The notes under the pieces: generated by a model
The model's input: only the letters and a program-made list of their open reading frames with translations
What the model was told of the DNA's origin: nothing
The model's database searches: none
Assembly (NCBI GenBank): GCA_035719105.1
Contig: DASTGN010000006.1
Coordinates: 62,001 to 126,000, forward strand
Length of the DNA stretch: 64,000 nucleotides
DNA from: UBA8389 sp035719105
GTDB taxonomy: Bacteria; Bacteroidota; Bacteroidia; Bacteroidales; UBA1402
Reading direction: 5' to 3'
In this document: piece by piece, positions 7,621-16,852 of the stretch
Numbering within the stretch: the first letter of the stretch is position 1
Layout: the number at the start of each line of letters is the position of its first letter
Position numbers and translations under genes: made by a program

Positions 7621-9459
7621 TCAAAACGTTTGCATATCGTACAATCGTTTAAAGGCTCCATTCTTTTTTAGGAGCTCTTCATGCGTTCCACGTTCTACTA
7701 TCCGACCTTCGTGCATGACGCAAATGAGATCGGCATTGCGAATGGTCGACAGACGGTGAGCAATCACAATGGTCGTACGGTTTTTCATCAGATTCTCGAG
7801 TGCTTCTTGCACTAACTTTTCAGACTCAGTGTCTAATGCAGAGGTGGCTTCGTCCAAAATCAATATTGGAGGATTCTTTAAAATAGCACGGGCAATGCTG
7901 ATACGTTGACGTTGCCCGCCAGAGAGTTTGCCCCCTCGGTCGCCAATGTTGGTATCGTATCCATTTTCAGAAGCACTGATGAAGTCGTGAGCATTGGCAA
8001 TTTTGGCTGCTTCTTCCACTTGTTGCATGGTTGCCGAATCTACGCCAAATGCGATGTTGTTGAAAAAAGTGTCGTTAAAAAGGATGGCCTCTTGATTCAC
8101 ATTTCCCATTAAATGGCGAAGCTCATGGATGGGCAAGTTGCGAATGTCTTTGCCGTCGATGGTGATTCGGCCGCTTTCCACGTCATAGAAACGGGGCAGA
8201 AGGTCTACCATCGTCGACTTTCCAGAACCTGATTGTCCGACAAGTGCCACTGTTTTGCCCTTGGGAACAACCAAGTCAATATGGTGGAGAACCGGTTCGG
8301 TTTGATACCGAAAACCGACCTTCTCGTACCGAATTTCATTGGTAAAGTCTTGAATATGTTCCGGATTTTCCACATCCACTATGCCGTTTTCGGCTGAGAG
8401 GATTTTGTCGATCCGCTCCATCGAAGCCATGCCCCGCTGAATCGTATACCATGCCTGGGAGAATGCTTTGGCCGGATTGATGATGCTATAAAAGATGATC
8501 AAGTAATAAATGAAGGTGGATCCAACGATGGTTGTCTGATTTCTGAGAATCAACGAACCTCCGAACCAAACGACAATAGCAATGATGGATGTGCCCAACA
8601 ATTCACTCATCGGATGGGCCAATTGCTGGCGACGAGCAATTCTTCGCATGGTGCCCCGAAGTTTTTCATTTTGTTTGTTGAATCGGCCCTTAATTTTTTC
8701 TTCTGCGTTGAATGCCTTGATGATGCGCAGCCCGGAAAGCGTTTCCTCCACCTGCGAAAGCAATTCCCCAAGTTGTGCCTGCCCCTCACGAGAAGGTTTT
8801 TTAAGTTGTTTGCTGACTCTTCCCATCAAAAGCAGCGCAACGGGAAGCATGACTAACACGAACATCGTGAGTTCCCAGCTGATAATGAGCATGGTCGTAA
8901 AATAAACAACGATCATGATGAAGTTTTGAAACACCATATTGAGCGAACTCATGACGGAATTTTCCACTTCGCTTACATCACCAGACATGCGGGAAAGGAT
9001 GTCCCCTTTCTTTTCTTCGGAGAAAAAGCTCAAGGGTAGAGCGATAATCTTGTTGAAAATCGCGTTGCGAAGGTCGCGAAGCACTCCAGTGCGAATGGTC
9101 ACCATGTTGCGGGCAGCCATATACATGAAACCGGTTTTTAAAGCGGTCATGAACACTAAAAAAGCACCTAAAATGAGCAAGGTGGTGCCACCGCCGTAAT
9201 CTACGATGATGTTGTGGATAAAACAGTAGAAATTGTTTTTCAGAGCAGGTCCCAATTCGCTGATGTCCTTGTCAGAAAGCGATTGCATCACCAGTACAGC
9301 TGTTTTTTTGGTTTTGAAAAGCATTTCTAAGATCGGAATGATCATAGCGAAAGAAAACAGACTGAATATGGTGGACAGCAAGTTATTGATGACGTTCAGG
9401 AAAACCTTGTTCTTGTATGGAGGAACGAGGCGCACAAGCAAACGTATGAAATCTTTCAT
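7621..9459 (-). CDS. ABC exporter (MsbA-like, fused TMD-NBD)
   Basis: The 612-residue half-transporter carries six predicted membrane helices (residues 1-330) and an ATPase domain. The ATPase motifs are Walker A LVGQSGSGKST (near 403), signature LSGGQRQR (near 512), Walker B ILILDEATSALD (near 535) and the switch histidine in IAHRLSTI (near 566). Length and order match MsbA, the flippase moving lipid A-core across the inner membrane, but multidrug and lipid exporters of the same subfamily cannot be excluded. The start MKDFIRLLV at 9459 is chosen over an upstream in-frame ATG at 9528, because the extra 23 residues are not exporter-like and the -7 box TACATTTG (9489-9482) lies inside them. Confidence 0.92.
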   Translation of the reverse strand: MKDFIRLLVRLVPPYKNKVFLNVINNLLSTIFSLFSFAMIIPILEMLFKTKKTAVLVMQSLSDKDISELGPALKNNFYCFIHNIIVDYGGGTTLLILGAFLVFMTALKTGFMYMAARNMVTIRTGVLRDLRNAIFNKIIALPLSFFSEEKKGDILSRMSGDVSEVENSVMSSLNMVFQNFIMIVVYFTTMLIISWELTMFVLVMLPVALLLMGRVSKQLKKPSREGQAQLGELLSQVEETLSGLRIIKAFNAEEKIKGRFNKQNEKLRGTMRRIARRQQLAHPMSELLGTSIIAIVVWFGGSLILRNQTTIVGSTFIYYLIIFYSIINPAKAFSQAWYTIQRGMASMERIDKILSAENGIVDVENPEHIQDFTNEIRYEKVGFRYQTEPVLHHIDLVVPKGKTVALVGQSGSGKSTMVDLLPRFYDVESGRITIDGKDIRNLPIHELRHLMGNVNQEAILFNDTFFNNIAFGVDSATMQQVEEAAKIANAHDFISASENGYDTNIGDRGGKLSGGQRQRISIARAILKNPPILILDEATSALDTESEKLVQEALENLMKNRTTIVIAHRLSTIRNADLICVMHEGRIVERGTHEELLKKNGAFKRLYDMQTF

Positions 9460-9481
9460 TGAGGGTGGTGTTACAATTCGG

Positions 9482-9489
9482 CAAATGTA
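9482..9489 (-). promoter_or_regulatory. -7 promoter box for the ABC exporter
   Basis: On the minus strand this reads TACATTTG, an exact TAnnTTTG match 22 bases before the exporter ATG at 9459. It excludes the upstream start at 9528. Confidence 0.6.
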
Positions 9490-9539
9490 CGAAAAACACT
9501 TTGTTCCCGAAATCAAAAAAGCCTCCACCTATTTTTTTG

Positions 9540-9547
9540 TATCTTTG
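9540..9547 (+). promoter_or_regulatory. -7 promoter box for the glycosyltransferase operon
   Basis: TATCTTTG, an exact TAnnTTTG match 20 bases before the ATG at 9568. It forms a divergent promoter pair with the minus-strand box at 9482-9489. Confidence 0.65.
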
Positions 9548-9567
9548 TGGTTTAAACCTGCATTCTC

Positions 9568-10317
9568 ATGATAAACGGAAGAAAAATTGTAGTGGTCATG
9601 CCCGCTTACAATGCCGAACTGACCCTTCGGAAAACATACGATGAAATACCCTTTGATATTGTGGATGAAGTGATTGTAACTGACGACTTCAGCACCGATC
9701 ATACCATAGAAGTAGCCAAAGAAATAGGTGTAAAGCACATCATGCGTCACGATCGAAACAAAGGCTACGGAGGAAATCAAAAAACCTGCTACAACAAGGC
9801 TTTGGAATTGGGAGCCGACATCGTGGTGATGCTCCATCCCGATTATCAATATACTCCCAAACTCATCCATTCGATGTGCTATCTCATAGCCAATGACGTT
9901 TATCCAGTCGTTCTGGGTTCGCGAATTTTAGGTACTGGGGCTCGCAAAGGGGGCATGCCGCTTATTAAATATGTGGCTAACCGATTCCTGACGTTTACCC
10001 AAAACCTGCTTTGTGCCCAAAAGCTTTCCGAATACCATACCGGTTACCGTGCTTTTTCTGCAGAGGTACTGCGGAGCATCAATTTCAACGTCGACTCCGA
10101 CGATTTTGTTTTCGATAATGAAATGTTGGGTCAAATCATGTATGAAGGATTCGAAATTGCCGAAATTACTTGCCCGACCAAATACTTCGATGAGGCTTCT
10201 TCCATCAATATGAAACGTAGTACGATTTATGGACTCGGTGTATTGAAGGTATCTTTAGTCTACCGTTTGAACAAATGGGGTATCTGTTCCTCCAAGCTCT
10301 ATAAGAAACCATTTTAA
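9568..10317 (+). CDS. GT2 family glycosyltransferase (dolichyl-P-mannose synthase-like)
   Basis: The 249-residue cytosolic GT-A enzyme has the N-terminal nucleotide-binding motif VVVMPAYNAELTLRKT, the acidic cluster VTDDFSTDHT, and VVMLHPDYQY in the position of the metal-binding region. A GYRAFS motif near residue 157 is typical of polyprenyl-phosphate sugar transferases. It has no membrane helices. Together with the GT-C-like membrane protein ten bases downstream, it could make a polyprenyl-phosphate-linked sugar that the second protein uses as donor. This pairing is common, but the acceptor is unknown. It is the first gene of a plus-strand run to 15593. Confidence 0.88.
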   Translation: MINGRKIVVVMPAYNAELTLRKTYDEIPFDIVDEVIVTDDFSTDHTIEVAKEIGVKHIMRHDRNKGYGGNQKTCYNKALELGADIVVMLHPDYQYTPKLIHSMCYLIANDVYPVVLGSRILGTGARKGGMPLIKYVANRFLTFTQNLLCAQKLSEYHTGYRAFSAEVLRSINFNVDSDDFVFDNEMLGQIMYEGFEIAEITCPTKYFDEASSINMKRSTIYGLGVLKVSLVYRLNKWGICSSKLYKKPF

Positions 10318-10327
10318 AGCACAACCC

Positions 10328-11956
10328 ATGGCATCGAAACCTACCGCGAAAAAAGTTGCTGAAAAAAATATGCCCATTCAGACAAGACCGGTTGCCTGGA
10401 AAAACGACTTGGTCTATTTGATTCTATTAAGCGTTGTTTTCCTCCTTTCTTATACCTACATCTTTGACAAGAAAATGGATTTGAACGGAGATAATTTTGG
10501 GTACATGAATTATGCCCAAGCCATCCTGGATGGTAAGGGCTACGTCACACCCTATTCTCCAGACTATCCCGCAACCAATTGGTTCCCTCCAGGTTACTCG
10601 ACCATGTTGGCTGTATTGATGTTCGTTTTTGGGAAAAACATTGTTTTATTGAACATCGTCAACGGATTGTTGTACTTGGGAGGAATGTTGTTGCTGTTTG
10701 CCATCACGAAACGCGTCACCAACAACCGACCCCTGGCATTCACCGTTTCTGCCTTATTGTTCCTGAACAGTGGGTTGATGCGATACGCAACCATTTTGAT
10801 GTCCGAAATTCCTTATCTTTTCCTGAGCATTGTTGCGATTTATTGTTTGATCAAATTACCTGACGACATCAAGGTATGGAAGTCCAAACTTTTTTGGGGC
10901 GTAGTACTTGGTTCCGTCGGCGCTTTTTATTACCGAAGTGTGGCGCTTGGCCTGGTAGGAGGCATCGTCCTGTTTTGGCTGTTTCAAAAGAAATGGAAAA
11001 GAATTGGTGCTTACCTGCTATCATTCAGTGTATTGTATTTGCCCTGGATGATTCGGGACCACATGCATGGGCTCAAAAGCCGTTATTTGGATACGATGAC
11101 TGTAGCCAATGCCTGGCGTCCTGAAGAAGGACACATCAACACGCTCAGTGGCTTTTTGGATAAGATGGCCGTCAACTTTAACGATACGGTTATCAAAGGG
11201 TTCACAGAAGTTCTCTTCCCCTTTGTTAAAGTGGAGGAAACTGCTGGACCGACCATGCTTTTTATTGGTTTGATTGTGTTGCTCGTTACGTTTTTCGGAG
11301 CATGGAAAACGGGCAAGTTTCGCATCTTTTTCGGAGGATACTTGCTAGCCAATATCGGTGTTTTTCTCCTTTGGCACAGTGGTAACGGTTCTCGCTACGT
11401 TTGGCCTTTGGCACCCTTTATCACCCTGTGTTTCTTTTTGGGTTTGTTCGAAATGGCGAAATGGGTGTTCGGTCGGTTAAAAGTCCACGCAGTTCCTGCA
11501 ACGGCTTATCTTTTCCTGTTGGTTGGTTTTTTAATGATGCCTAAGATGAAGGAATTGAATGAAATAGCCCAACAGGATTTTCCACCAGCATATAAAAATT
11601 ACTTCCAAATTGCCGAAGCGGTTAAGGCTAATGGCAACTCTAGGATGACGATTTGTTGCCGCAAAGCAGAAATGTTTCATTATTATTCCGGCACTTTTGT
11701 GACCATGTACGACTTTAGCTTGGACGATCGAAAAGTCATCGCAACGATGGTTCGTACCAATGTGGATTTTGTGGTCCTGGAACAGCTTGGTTATGGTTCG
11801 ACCGGACGGTACCTATATCCAGCCATTATGAAACATCCCGATTTGTTTCAACCCGTCATGCATTTGGAAAATCCCGACACCTATTTGTTGGCTTTCAACA
11901 AAGAAGGGGCTAAAAAGTTTCTGGAAGGTGCACCAGCACCTGTTGTTCAACAATAA
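10328..11956 (+). CDS. GT-C-type multispanning glycosyltransferase-like membrane protein
   Basis: The 542-residue protein has roughly ten or more hydrophobic segments. A short basic N-terminus is followed by a first helix and the loop motif KKMDLNGDNFGYMNYA. This acidic first loop matches PMT/ArnT-like (GT39/GT83-type) enzymes, which transfer sugars from polyprenyl phosphate on the outer face of the inner membrane. The loop also carries WFPPGY, frequent in this group. The C-terminal 120 residues form a soluble domain. The acceptor cannot be predicted. The gap to the GT2 gene is 10 bases and to the next gene 2 bases, so cotranscription is very likely. Confidence 0.75.
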   Translation: MASKPTAKKVAEKNMPIQTRPVAWKNDLVYLILLSVVFLLSYTYIFDKKMDLNGDNFGYMNYAQAILDGKGYVTPYSPDYPATNWFPPGYSTMLAVLMFVFGKNIVLLNIVNGLLYLGGMLLLFAITKRVTNNRPLAFTVSALLFLNSGLMRYATILMSEIPYLFLSIVAIYCLIKLPDDIKVWKSKLFWGVVLGSVGAFYYRSVALGLVGGIVLFWLFQKKWKRIGAYLLSFSVLYLPWMIRDHMHGLKSRYLDTMTVANAWRPEEGHINTLSGFLDKMAVNFNDTVIKGFTEVLFPFVKVEETAGPTMLFIGLIVLLVTFFGAWKTGKFRIFFGGYLLANIGVFLLWHSGNGSRYVWPLAPFITLCFFLGLFEMAKWVFGRLKVHAVPATAYLFLLVGFLMMPKMKELNEIAQQDFPPAYKNYFQIAEAVKANGNSRMTICCRKAEMFHYYSGTFVTMYDFSLDDRKVIATMVRTNVDFVVLEQLGYGSTGRYLYPAIMKHPDLFQPVMHLENPDTYLLAFNKEGAKKFLEGAPAPVVQQ

Positions 11957-11958
11957 TT

Positions 11959-12738
11959 ATGACTGAAGTCGGTTTCTTGATTCTTGGGGTTCTTGCCGGA
12001 ATTCTTTCCGGCTTGTTTGGCATTGGTGGTGGAATCGTCATGGTGCCCTCACTCATCGTTTTCTTTGGGATGGATATTCTGGATGCGAATGCTACCTCGC
12101 TGGCTGCCATGTTGTTACCTGTAGGAATACTTGGTGTTATTGCCTATTACAAAGCGGGACTCATTAACATTCAAGATTCTCTGTGGATAGCCTTAGGTTT
12201 GTTCCTGGGTTCCTTTGCAGGTGGCGAATTCGCTATGATCATCAGCGAAGCAACGTTGGCACATCTTTATGCCATCATCTTGATATACATTGCGTTTAAT
12301 TATTTGGATGTACTTTCTTGGTTCAGGAAAAAAAAGGAACCAAAGTCATCAATTTCTGCCGAGTTTGTGCAGAAACCGTTTTGGACTTATTTGCTGGTCG
12401 GTGTAGGCGCAGGGATTTTTGCCGGTCTATTTGGAAAAGGTGGCGGCATTGTCATTGTTCCACTGCTTATTGCGATTTTTCGTTACGAACCCAAGAAAGC
12501 TGCTGCGACCTCCTTGGCTGCATTGCAATTGCCAGTCGGTTTGCCCAGCGTCATCATCTATGCTGAGAATGGACATTTGAACCTGCTCTATGCCGCTTTC
12601 ATTGCGGTTGGTATCTTGTTTGGTGCATTACTGGGTTCCAAACTCGGTGTAAAACTACCATCGGCCGTTTTCAAAAAAGTGTTCGGTGTGTTTCTGATTT
12701 TTGTAGCCGGTTACATGGTTTACAAATATATTCATTGA
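11959..12738 (+). CDS. TauE/SafE family anion permease
   Basis: The 259-residue integral membrane protein has two homologous halves. Each half carries the family signature: GLFGIGGGIVMVPSL (from about residue 17) and GLFGKGGGIVIVPLL (from about residue 156), each followed by AATSLAA-type segments. The family exports or imports sulfite, sulfonates and other organic anions. The substrate here is unknown. It starts two bases after the preceding stop. The following flavoprotein oxidises 2-hydroxy acids, so a carboxylate-type substrate would be consistent, but this is only a suggestion from adjacency. Confidence 0.92.
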   Translation: MTEVGFLILGVLAGILSGLFGIGGGIVMVPSLIVFFGMDILDANATSLAAMLLPVGILGVIAYYKAGLINIQDSLWIALGLFLGSFAGGEFAMIISEATLAHLYAIILIYIAFNYLDVLSWFRKKKEPKSSISAEFVQKPFWTYLLVGVGAGIFAGLFGKGGGIVIVPLLIAIFRYEPKKAAATSLAALQLPVGLPSVIIYAENGHLNLLYAAFIAVGILFGALLGSKLGVKLPSAVFKKVFGVFLIFVAGYMVYKYIH

Positions 12739-12761
12739 AGCTTCACATTTATAGGGGTTTA

Positions 12762-15593
12762 ATGATAACTGGAAAGTATAAGGAACTCTATCATGCGCTC
12801 ATTCGCGAGATTCCGGGTGAGCGATTGCTTCACGACGCCCTTAATACACTTTCCTTCGGCGCTGATGCGTCGTTTTATCGATTAATTCCGAAACTCATTG
12901 TGAAGGTGCGCTCAGAAAGTGAGTTGCAACTGGTCGTAAAAAAAGCGAACGAACTTTCCATTCCTGTCACCTTTAGAGCTGCTGGAACATCGCTTTCCGG
13001 ACAGGCCATCAGTGATTCTGTACTTGTTATCGCATCTCATGGCTGGCAAAATCACGAGGTACTAAACAACGGCGACCGTATCAAATTGCAGGTTGGATTA
13101 AAGGGGGGGCAGGCAAACAGGTTTCTGTCAAAATATGGCAGGAAGATTGGTCCAGATCCTGCATCGATAGATAGTGCCATGATTGGAGGTATTGCTGCTA
13201 ACAACGCAAGCGGAATGTGTTGCGGCACATCTGAAAACTCCTACAAAACCGTTGCAGACATACGAGTAGTTTTATCGGATGGAACCGTTTTGGATACTGG
13301 CTGTTCTGAGAGTAGAAACGCATTTGTCAAAAGCAACGGTCATCTGCTTAGAGCCTTGGAGGAAATGGCCTTGCGGGTTAAAACGGACGAAACGCTTCGC
13401 GATAGGATCGGACGTAAATTCAAAATTAAAAATACCACCGGATATAGCTTAAACGCATTGGTCGATTTCAGTGATGGATTTGACATCTTAAAACACCTGA
13501 TGATTGGTTCCGAGGGGACCTTGGCATTTATTTCCGACATCACTTACGAAACAGTCATAGATCACCAAAATAAAGCTTTAGCCTTGGCTATTTATCCAAG
13601 CATGGAATTAGCCTGCAAGGCTGTGCAACTGCTTAAAAATCAACCTGTATCTGCCGTTGAACTGATGGATAGGGCGGCAATTCGTTCCGTTGATTCAGCA
13701 AAAGGAGTTCCTGAATTTCTGAAAACGATCTCGAAGGATGCTGCTGTGCTTTTGATTGAAACCAAAGCAGAAAGTGGTGATCAACGCTCTTTACATATAA
13801 GCCAGATTTCAAAAAGCATCGAAACGATTCAGACAGAGTTCCCCTTAAACTTTACAACGGATGCCAAAGAACAGGCCATACTTTGGAAAATAAGAAAAGA
13901 GACGCTCCCTACTGTTGCCGGAATGAGAAAAAGTGGAACCACTTCGCTCATTGAGGATGTCTGTTTTCCCGTTCCGATGTTGGCTTCTGCAGCATTGGAT
14001 TTGCAGACATTGTTCGTTAAACACGGTTATTCGGAAGCCGTTATTTTCGGTCATGCGCTGGAAGGCAACCTTCACTTTATGTTCAGCCCAAATTTCAATG
14101 ATGCAGCCGAAGTAGATAGGTACAGCAACTTTATGGATGATGTGGTCGATCTGGTTGTCGATAAATACGATGGCTCTCTTAAGGCTGAACACGGAACAGG
14201 CAGGAACATGGCTCCATTCGTAGAGAAAGAATGGGGAGCGAGTGCTTACCAACTCATGAAGGAAATTAAACAATTGTTTGATCCTAAGGGTATTCTAAAT
14301 CCGGGAGTGATCCTCAATAACGATGCTGAAATACATTTGAAGAATCTTAAACCCATGGTCTCAATCCGTGCGTCTGCGGATAAATGTATGGAATGTGGGT
14401 TCTGTGAAGGAGTTTGCGTTTCCGAAGGTTTTACGTTGTCACCCAGACAAAGAGTGGTAGCGTTCAGAGAGATGGAGCGGTTGCGGATTTCGAACCAAGA
14501 GCCTCATCGGGCAGCAGAGATTCACAAACTTTACAACTATTCAGGATTAGACACTTGTGCCACCGATGGTCTTTGTAATGTGGCTTGTCCTGTTAAGATT
14601 GATACCGGGAAGTTGATTAAAGAATTGCGCCACGAAAGCCACTTGCCTTGGCAGGAGAAGATAGCTTCTTCGATTTCTAACAACATGGCTCTGATTACAA
14701 GTGGTATGAGGTCGGGGCTCAATGTGGTGTATTATTTAAGGTTGCTGGTCGGCAAAAGAATTTTTGGTGCTGTTGCCACCGGATTGAATAAAATCTCCGG
14801 AGGTTGGATTCCATTATGGAATGAACACGTTCCAAAAGGAGCAAAGAAGATTTCCTCCAAGCGACTGATTCCGAGCCAAAACCTTAATGAAGCACCTGCT
14901 AATAAAGTCGTGTATTTTCCATCCTGTATAACCAGAAGCATGGGTGTTTCGAAAGCGTACAACAATGCTTTTGAGGTAACACAAATCACTGAGAAGCTTT
15001 TAACAAGAGCCGGCTATGAAATCCTATATCCGAAAGGATTAAATGACCTTTGTTGTGGCATGGCATTCTCCAGTAAAGGTTTTGTTGAAGCAGGGAAGTT
15101 GGCTTCAGACAAGCTGGAAGCGGCTCTTATTGAAGCATCCGAAAATGGCAAATATCCCATTCTGTGCGATATGAGCCCCTGCCTGTACACCATGAAGACA
15201 ACCATAGGCGATCGATTAAAGCTATACGAACCTGTCGAATTTGTCCACGAAAAATTGATGGGTCAGTTAACCATCAAGCAGTTGGAAAAAAAAGTAGCCG
15301 TCTTTGCTGTTTGCAGTGCAAAGAAGATGGAGGTTGACGAAACGTTGAGCATGATTGCCAGCAAATGCGCCAAAGAAGTAGTAGTAATTGATAGTAATTG
15401 TTGCGGTTTTGCAGGTGACAAAGGTTTTATGCTACCCAAACTTAACGATCACGGATTAAGGAATTTAAAAGAACAATCCACTGGATGTGAGGTGGGATAT
15501 GCCACATCCAGAACCTGCGAAATTGGACTTTCAAAGCACAGCGGGATCACCTACACTTCCATCCTTCATCTGGTAGAGGAGGCTTCCAGATAA
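12762..15593 (+). CDS. FAD-linked 2-hydroxyacid (D-lactate-type) dehydrogenase fused to Fe-S/CCG module
   Basis: The 943-residue fusion oxidises a D-2-hydroxy acid and passes electrons through iron-sulfur centres. The FAD_binding_4 domain has FRAAGTSLSGQ (near residue 71) and DPASIDSAMIGGIAANNASG. The GlcD-like C-terminal oxidase domain ends with DGSLKAEHGTGRNMAPF. A ferredoxin-like module follows with CMECGFCEGVC (near 543) and CATDGLCNVACPV (near 597). Two CCG domains have CCGMAF (near 763) and CCGFAGDKG (near 880). The order equals GlcD-GlcF in one chain. D-lactate is the commonest substrate of such fusions; glycolate is an alternative. The ATG at 12762 is preferred over a TTG at 12735 that would overlap the permease gene. 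Confidence 0.9.
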   Translation: MITGKYKELYHALIREIPGERLLHDALNTLSFGADASFYRLIPKLIVKVRSESELQLVVKKANELSIPVTFRAAGTSLSGQAISDSVLVIASHGWQNHEVLNNGDRIKLQVGLKGGQANRFLSKYGRKIGPDPASIDSAMIGGIAANNASGMCCGTSENSYKTVADIRVVLSDGTVLDTGCSESRNAFVKSNGHLLRALEEMALRVKTDETLRDRIGRKFKIKNTTGYSLNALVDFSDGFDILKHLMIGSEGTLAFISDITYETVIDHQNKALALAIYPSMELACKAVQLLKNQPVSAVELMDRAAIRSVDSAKGVPEFLKTISKDAAVLLIETKAESGDQRSLHISQISKSIETIQTEFPLNFTTDAKEQAILWKIRKETLPTVAGMRKSGTTSLIEDVCFPVPMLASAALDLQTLFVKHGYSEAVIFGHALEGNLHFMFSPNFNDAAEVDRYSNFMDDVVDLVVDKYDGSLKAEHGTGRNMAPFVEKEWGASAYQLMKEIKQLFDPKGILNPGVILNNDAEIHLKNLKPMVSIRASADKCMECGFCEGVCVSEGFTLSPRQRVVAFREMERLRISNQEPHRAAEIHKLYNYSGLDTCATDGLCNVACPVKIDTGKLIKELRHESHLPWQEKIASSISNNMALITSGMRSGLNVVYYLRLLVGKRIFGAVATGLNKISGGWIPLWNEHVPKGAKKISSKRLIPSQNLNEAPANKVVYFPSCITRSMGVSKAYNNAFEVTQITEKLLTRAGYEILYPKGLNDLCCGMAFSSKGFVEAGKLASDKLEAALIEASENGKYPILCDMSPCLYTMKTTIGDRLKLYEPVEFVHEKLMGQLTIKQLEKKVAVFAVCSAKKMEVDETLSMIASKCAKEVVVIDSNCCGFAGDKGFMLPKLNDHGLRNLKEQSTGCEVGYATSRTCEIGLSKHSGITYTSILHLVEEASR

Positions 15594-15630
15594 ATCAACA
15601 GCGATTTGATGATTATTTCTCCATAATTGG

Positions 15631-15638
15631 TATTTTTG
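15631..15638 (+). promoter_or_regulatory. -7 promoter box of the DUF5009 gene (TATTTTTG)
   Basis: Exact TAnnTTTG match, with a TTTG at 15605-15608 as possible -33 element (spacing 22). It ends on the G that an upstream GTG start at 15638 would need, so translation must begin further down, at the ATG at 15662. Confidence 0.65.
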
Positions 15639-15661
15639 TGAATAACCAATCAAACATTAGG

Positions 15662-16852
15662 ATGCAAACGAACGTATCAAACAGATATACTGCCCTCGAT
15701 GTGCTAAGAGGAATGACAATTGCCGGTATGATTTTAGTGAATAATCCCGGTTCGTGGGAAACGATTTTTCCACCTTTAAGACACGCCACCTGGAGTGGAT
15801 GCACGCCGACAGACCTTGTCTTTCCTTTTTTCCTGTTCATTGTAGGAACTGCACTTTCTTTTGCTTTCGCTAAATATAATGATGCTCTCAATGCCCTCTC
15901 TTTAAAGAAAATAGTTAAAAGAGCTTTCTTGATTTTTCTTACTGGTCTCGCTCTGAATGCATTTCCTTTTTATCCCACTTCGTCGGATCCGAATCTTAGT
16001 TTTGGGGCAAATTATGTGGAATATCTGAGTCATCTTCGAATTTTTGGAGTTCTTCAAAGAATTGCTTTGTGTTATCTGCTGGGAGGTATTTTGGCTCTCT
16101 GGCTGCATAAACCGAACAAAATCATAGTCGGAATGGTTGTTCTGATGGTACTCCACTGGGTCGTTTTGTCTCTTTTTGGTGGAGTTGAACCGTTTTCACT
16201 TGAAGGAAACATTTCAGGTCCTATTGATGCATCCGTCGTAGGCGCCAACCACCTGTATCATGGGTTTGGCATACCTTTCGATCCGGAAGGCTTACTTGGG
16301 GCTTTATCGGGCTCTGCAACGGTGTTGCTGGGATATTTAGTCGGAGGCATCATCCGTAAAAGCCAACAGAAGATTGAAGCTGTCGGCCAACTTTATACCA
16401 TTGGGCTTGTCTCTCTGGCTATTGGAATTGTACTCAACAACTTTATCCCAATCAATAAGCCTTTATGGACCCCATCTTATGTGTTTTATGCTGGTGGTTG
16501 GTCTATTGTGATGTTGGCCTTTTTTATTTATTTGATTGATATCAAGGGCAAAGAAAAAGTTTTCTTTCCGTTCAAGGCACTTGGCTTAAATCCGCTTTTT
16601 GCGTTTGTAATGGCGGGAGTCCTTTCAAAAACACTAGGCAGGATCATTCATTGGAGTTCCGTCGTCGTGCAGGATGATGGGACTTCAAAGGAAGTTACCA
16701 CCAATGCTGCCTCATGGATCTATCAAAACGGTTTTGTATCCTTGTTGGGACAAAATGAATGGGCATCCTTATCGTATGCCTTATGTTTCGTGGCAATCTT
16801 TACTGGTTTGGCGATAATACTTTATAGGTACAAAATCGTCATCAAACTTTAA
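15662..16852 (+). CDS. DUF5009/NagX-like membrane protein (candidate amino-sugar transporter)
   Basis: The 396-residue polytopic protein begins with the family hallmark ALDVLRGMTIAGMILVN and PTDLVFPFFLFIVGTALSF. It has about ten membrane segments and relates to heparan-alpha-glucosaminide acetyltransferase-like and YeiB-like proteins. In several bacteria such proteins sit with amino-sugar genes (NagX), and a comparable gene in the Tannerella MurNAc-use cluster is the proposed inner-membrane MurNAc transporter. Here it converges on a BadF sugar kinase, with a four-base overlap of the 3' ends. I therefore suggest MurNAc or GlcNAc uptake, or acetylation; sequence alone does not decide. The start at 15662 follows from the -7 box at 15631-15638. 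Confidence 0.8.
   Translation: MQTNVSNRYTALDVLRGMTIAGMILVNNPGSWETIFPPLRHATWSGCTPTDLVFPFFLFIVGTALSFAFAKYNDALNALSLKKIVKRAFLIFLTGLALNAFPFYPTSSDPNLSFGANYVEYLSHLRIFGVLQRIALCYLLGGILALWLHKPNKIIVGMVVLMVLHWVVLSLFGGVEPFSLEGNISGPIDASVVGANHLYHGFGIPFDPEGLLGALSGSATVLLGYLVGGIIRKSQQKIEAVGQLYTIGLVSLAIGIVLNNFIPINKPLWTPSYVFYAGGWSIVMLAFFIYLIDIKGKEKVFFPFKALGLNPLFAFVMAGVLSKTLGRIIHWSSVVVQDDGTSKEVTTNAASWIYQNGFVSLLGQNEWASLSYALCFVAIFTGLAIILYRYKIVIKL

Noticed and set aside
9460..9528. N-terminal extension of the ABC exporter from an ATG at 9528
   Set aside because: The extension precedes the exporter's first helix, is not membrane- or signal-like, and contains the -7 box at 9482-9489.
12735..12761. TTG start of the lactate dehydrogenase fusion overlapping the permease
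   Set aside because: An ATG 27 bases later begins the family-like sequence; the extra residues add nothing.
15638..15661. GTG start of the DUF5009 gene
   Set aside because: The GTG overlaps the end of an exact -7 promoter box, so it would precede the transcript start.
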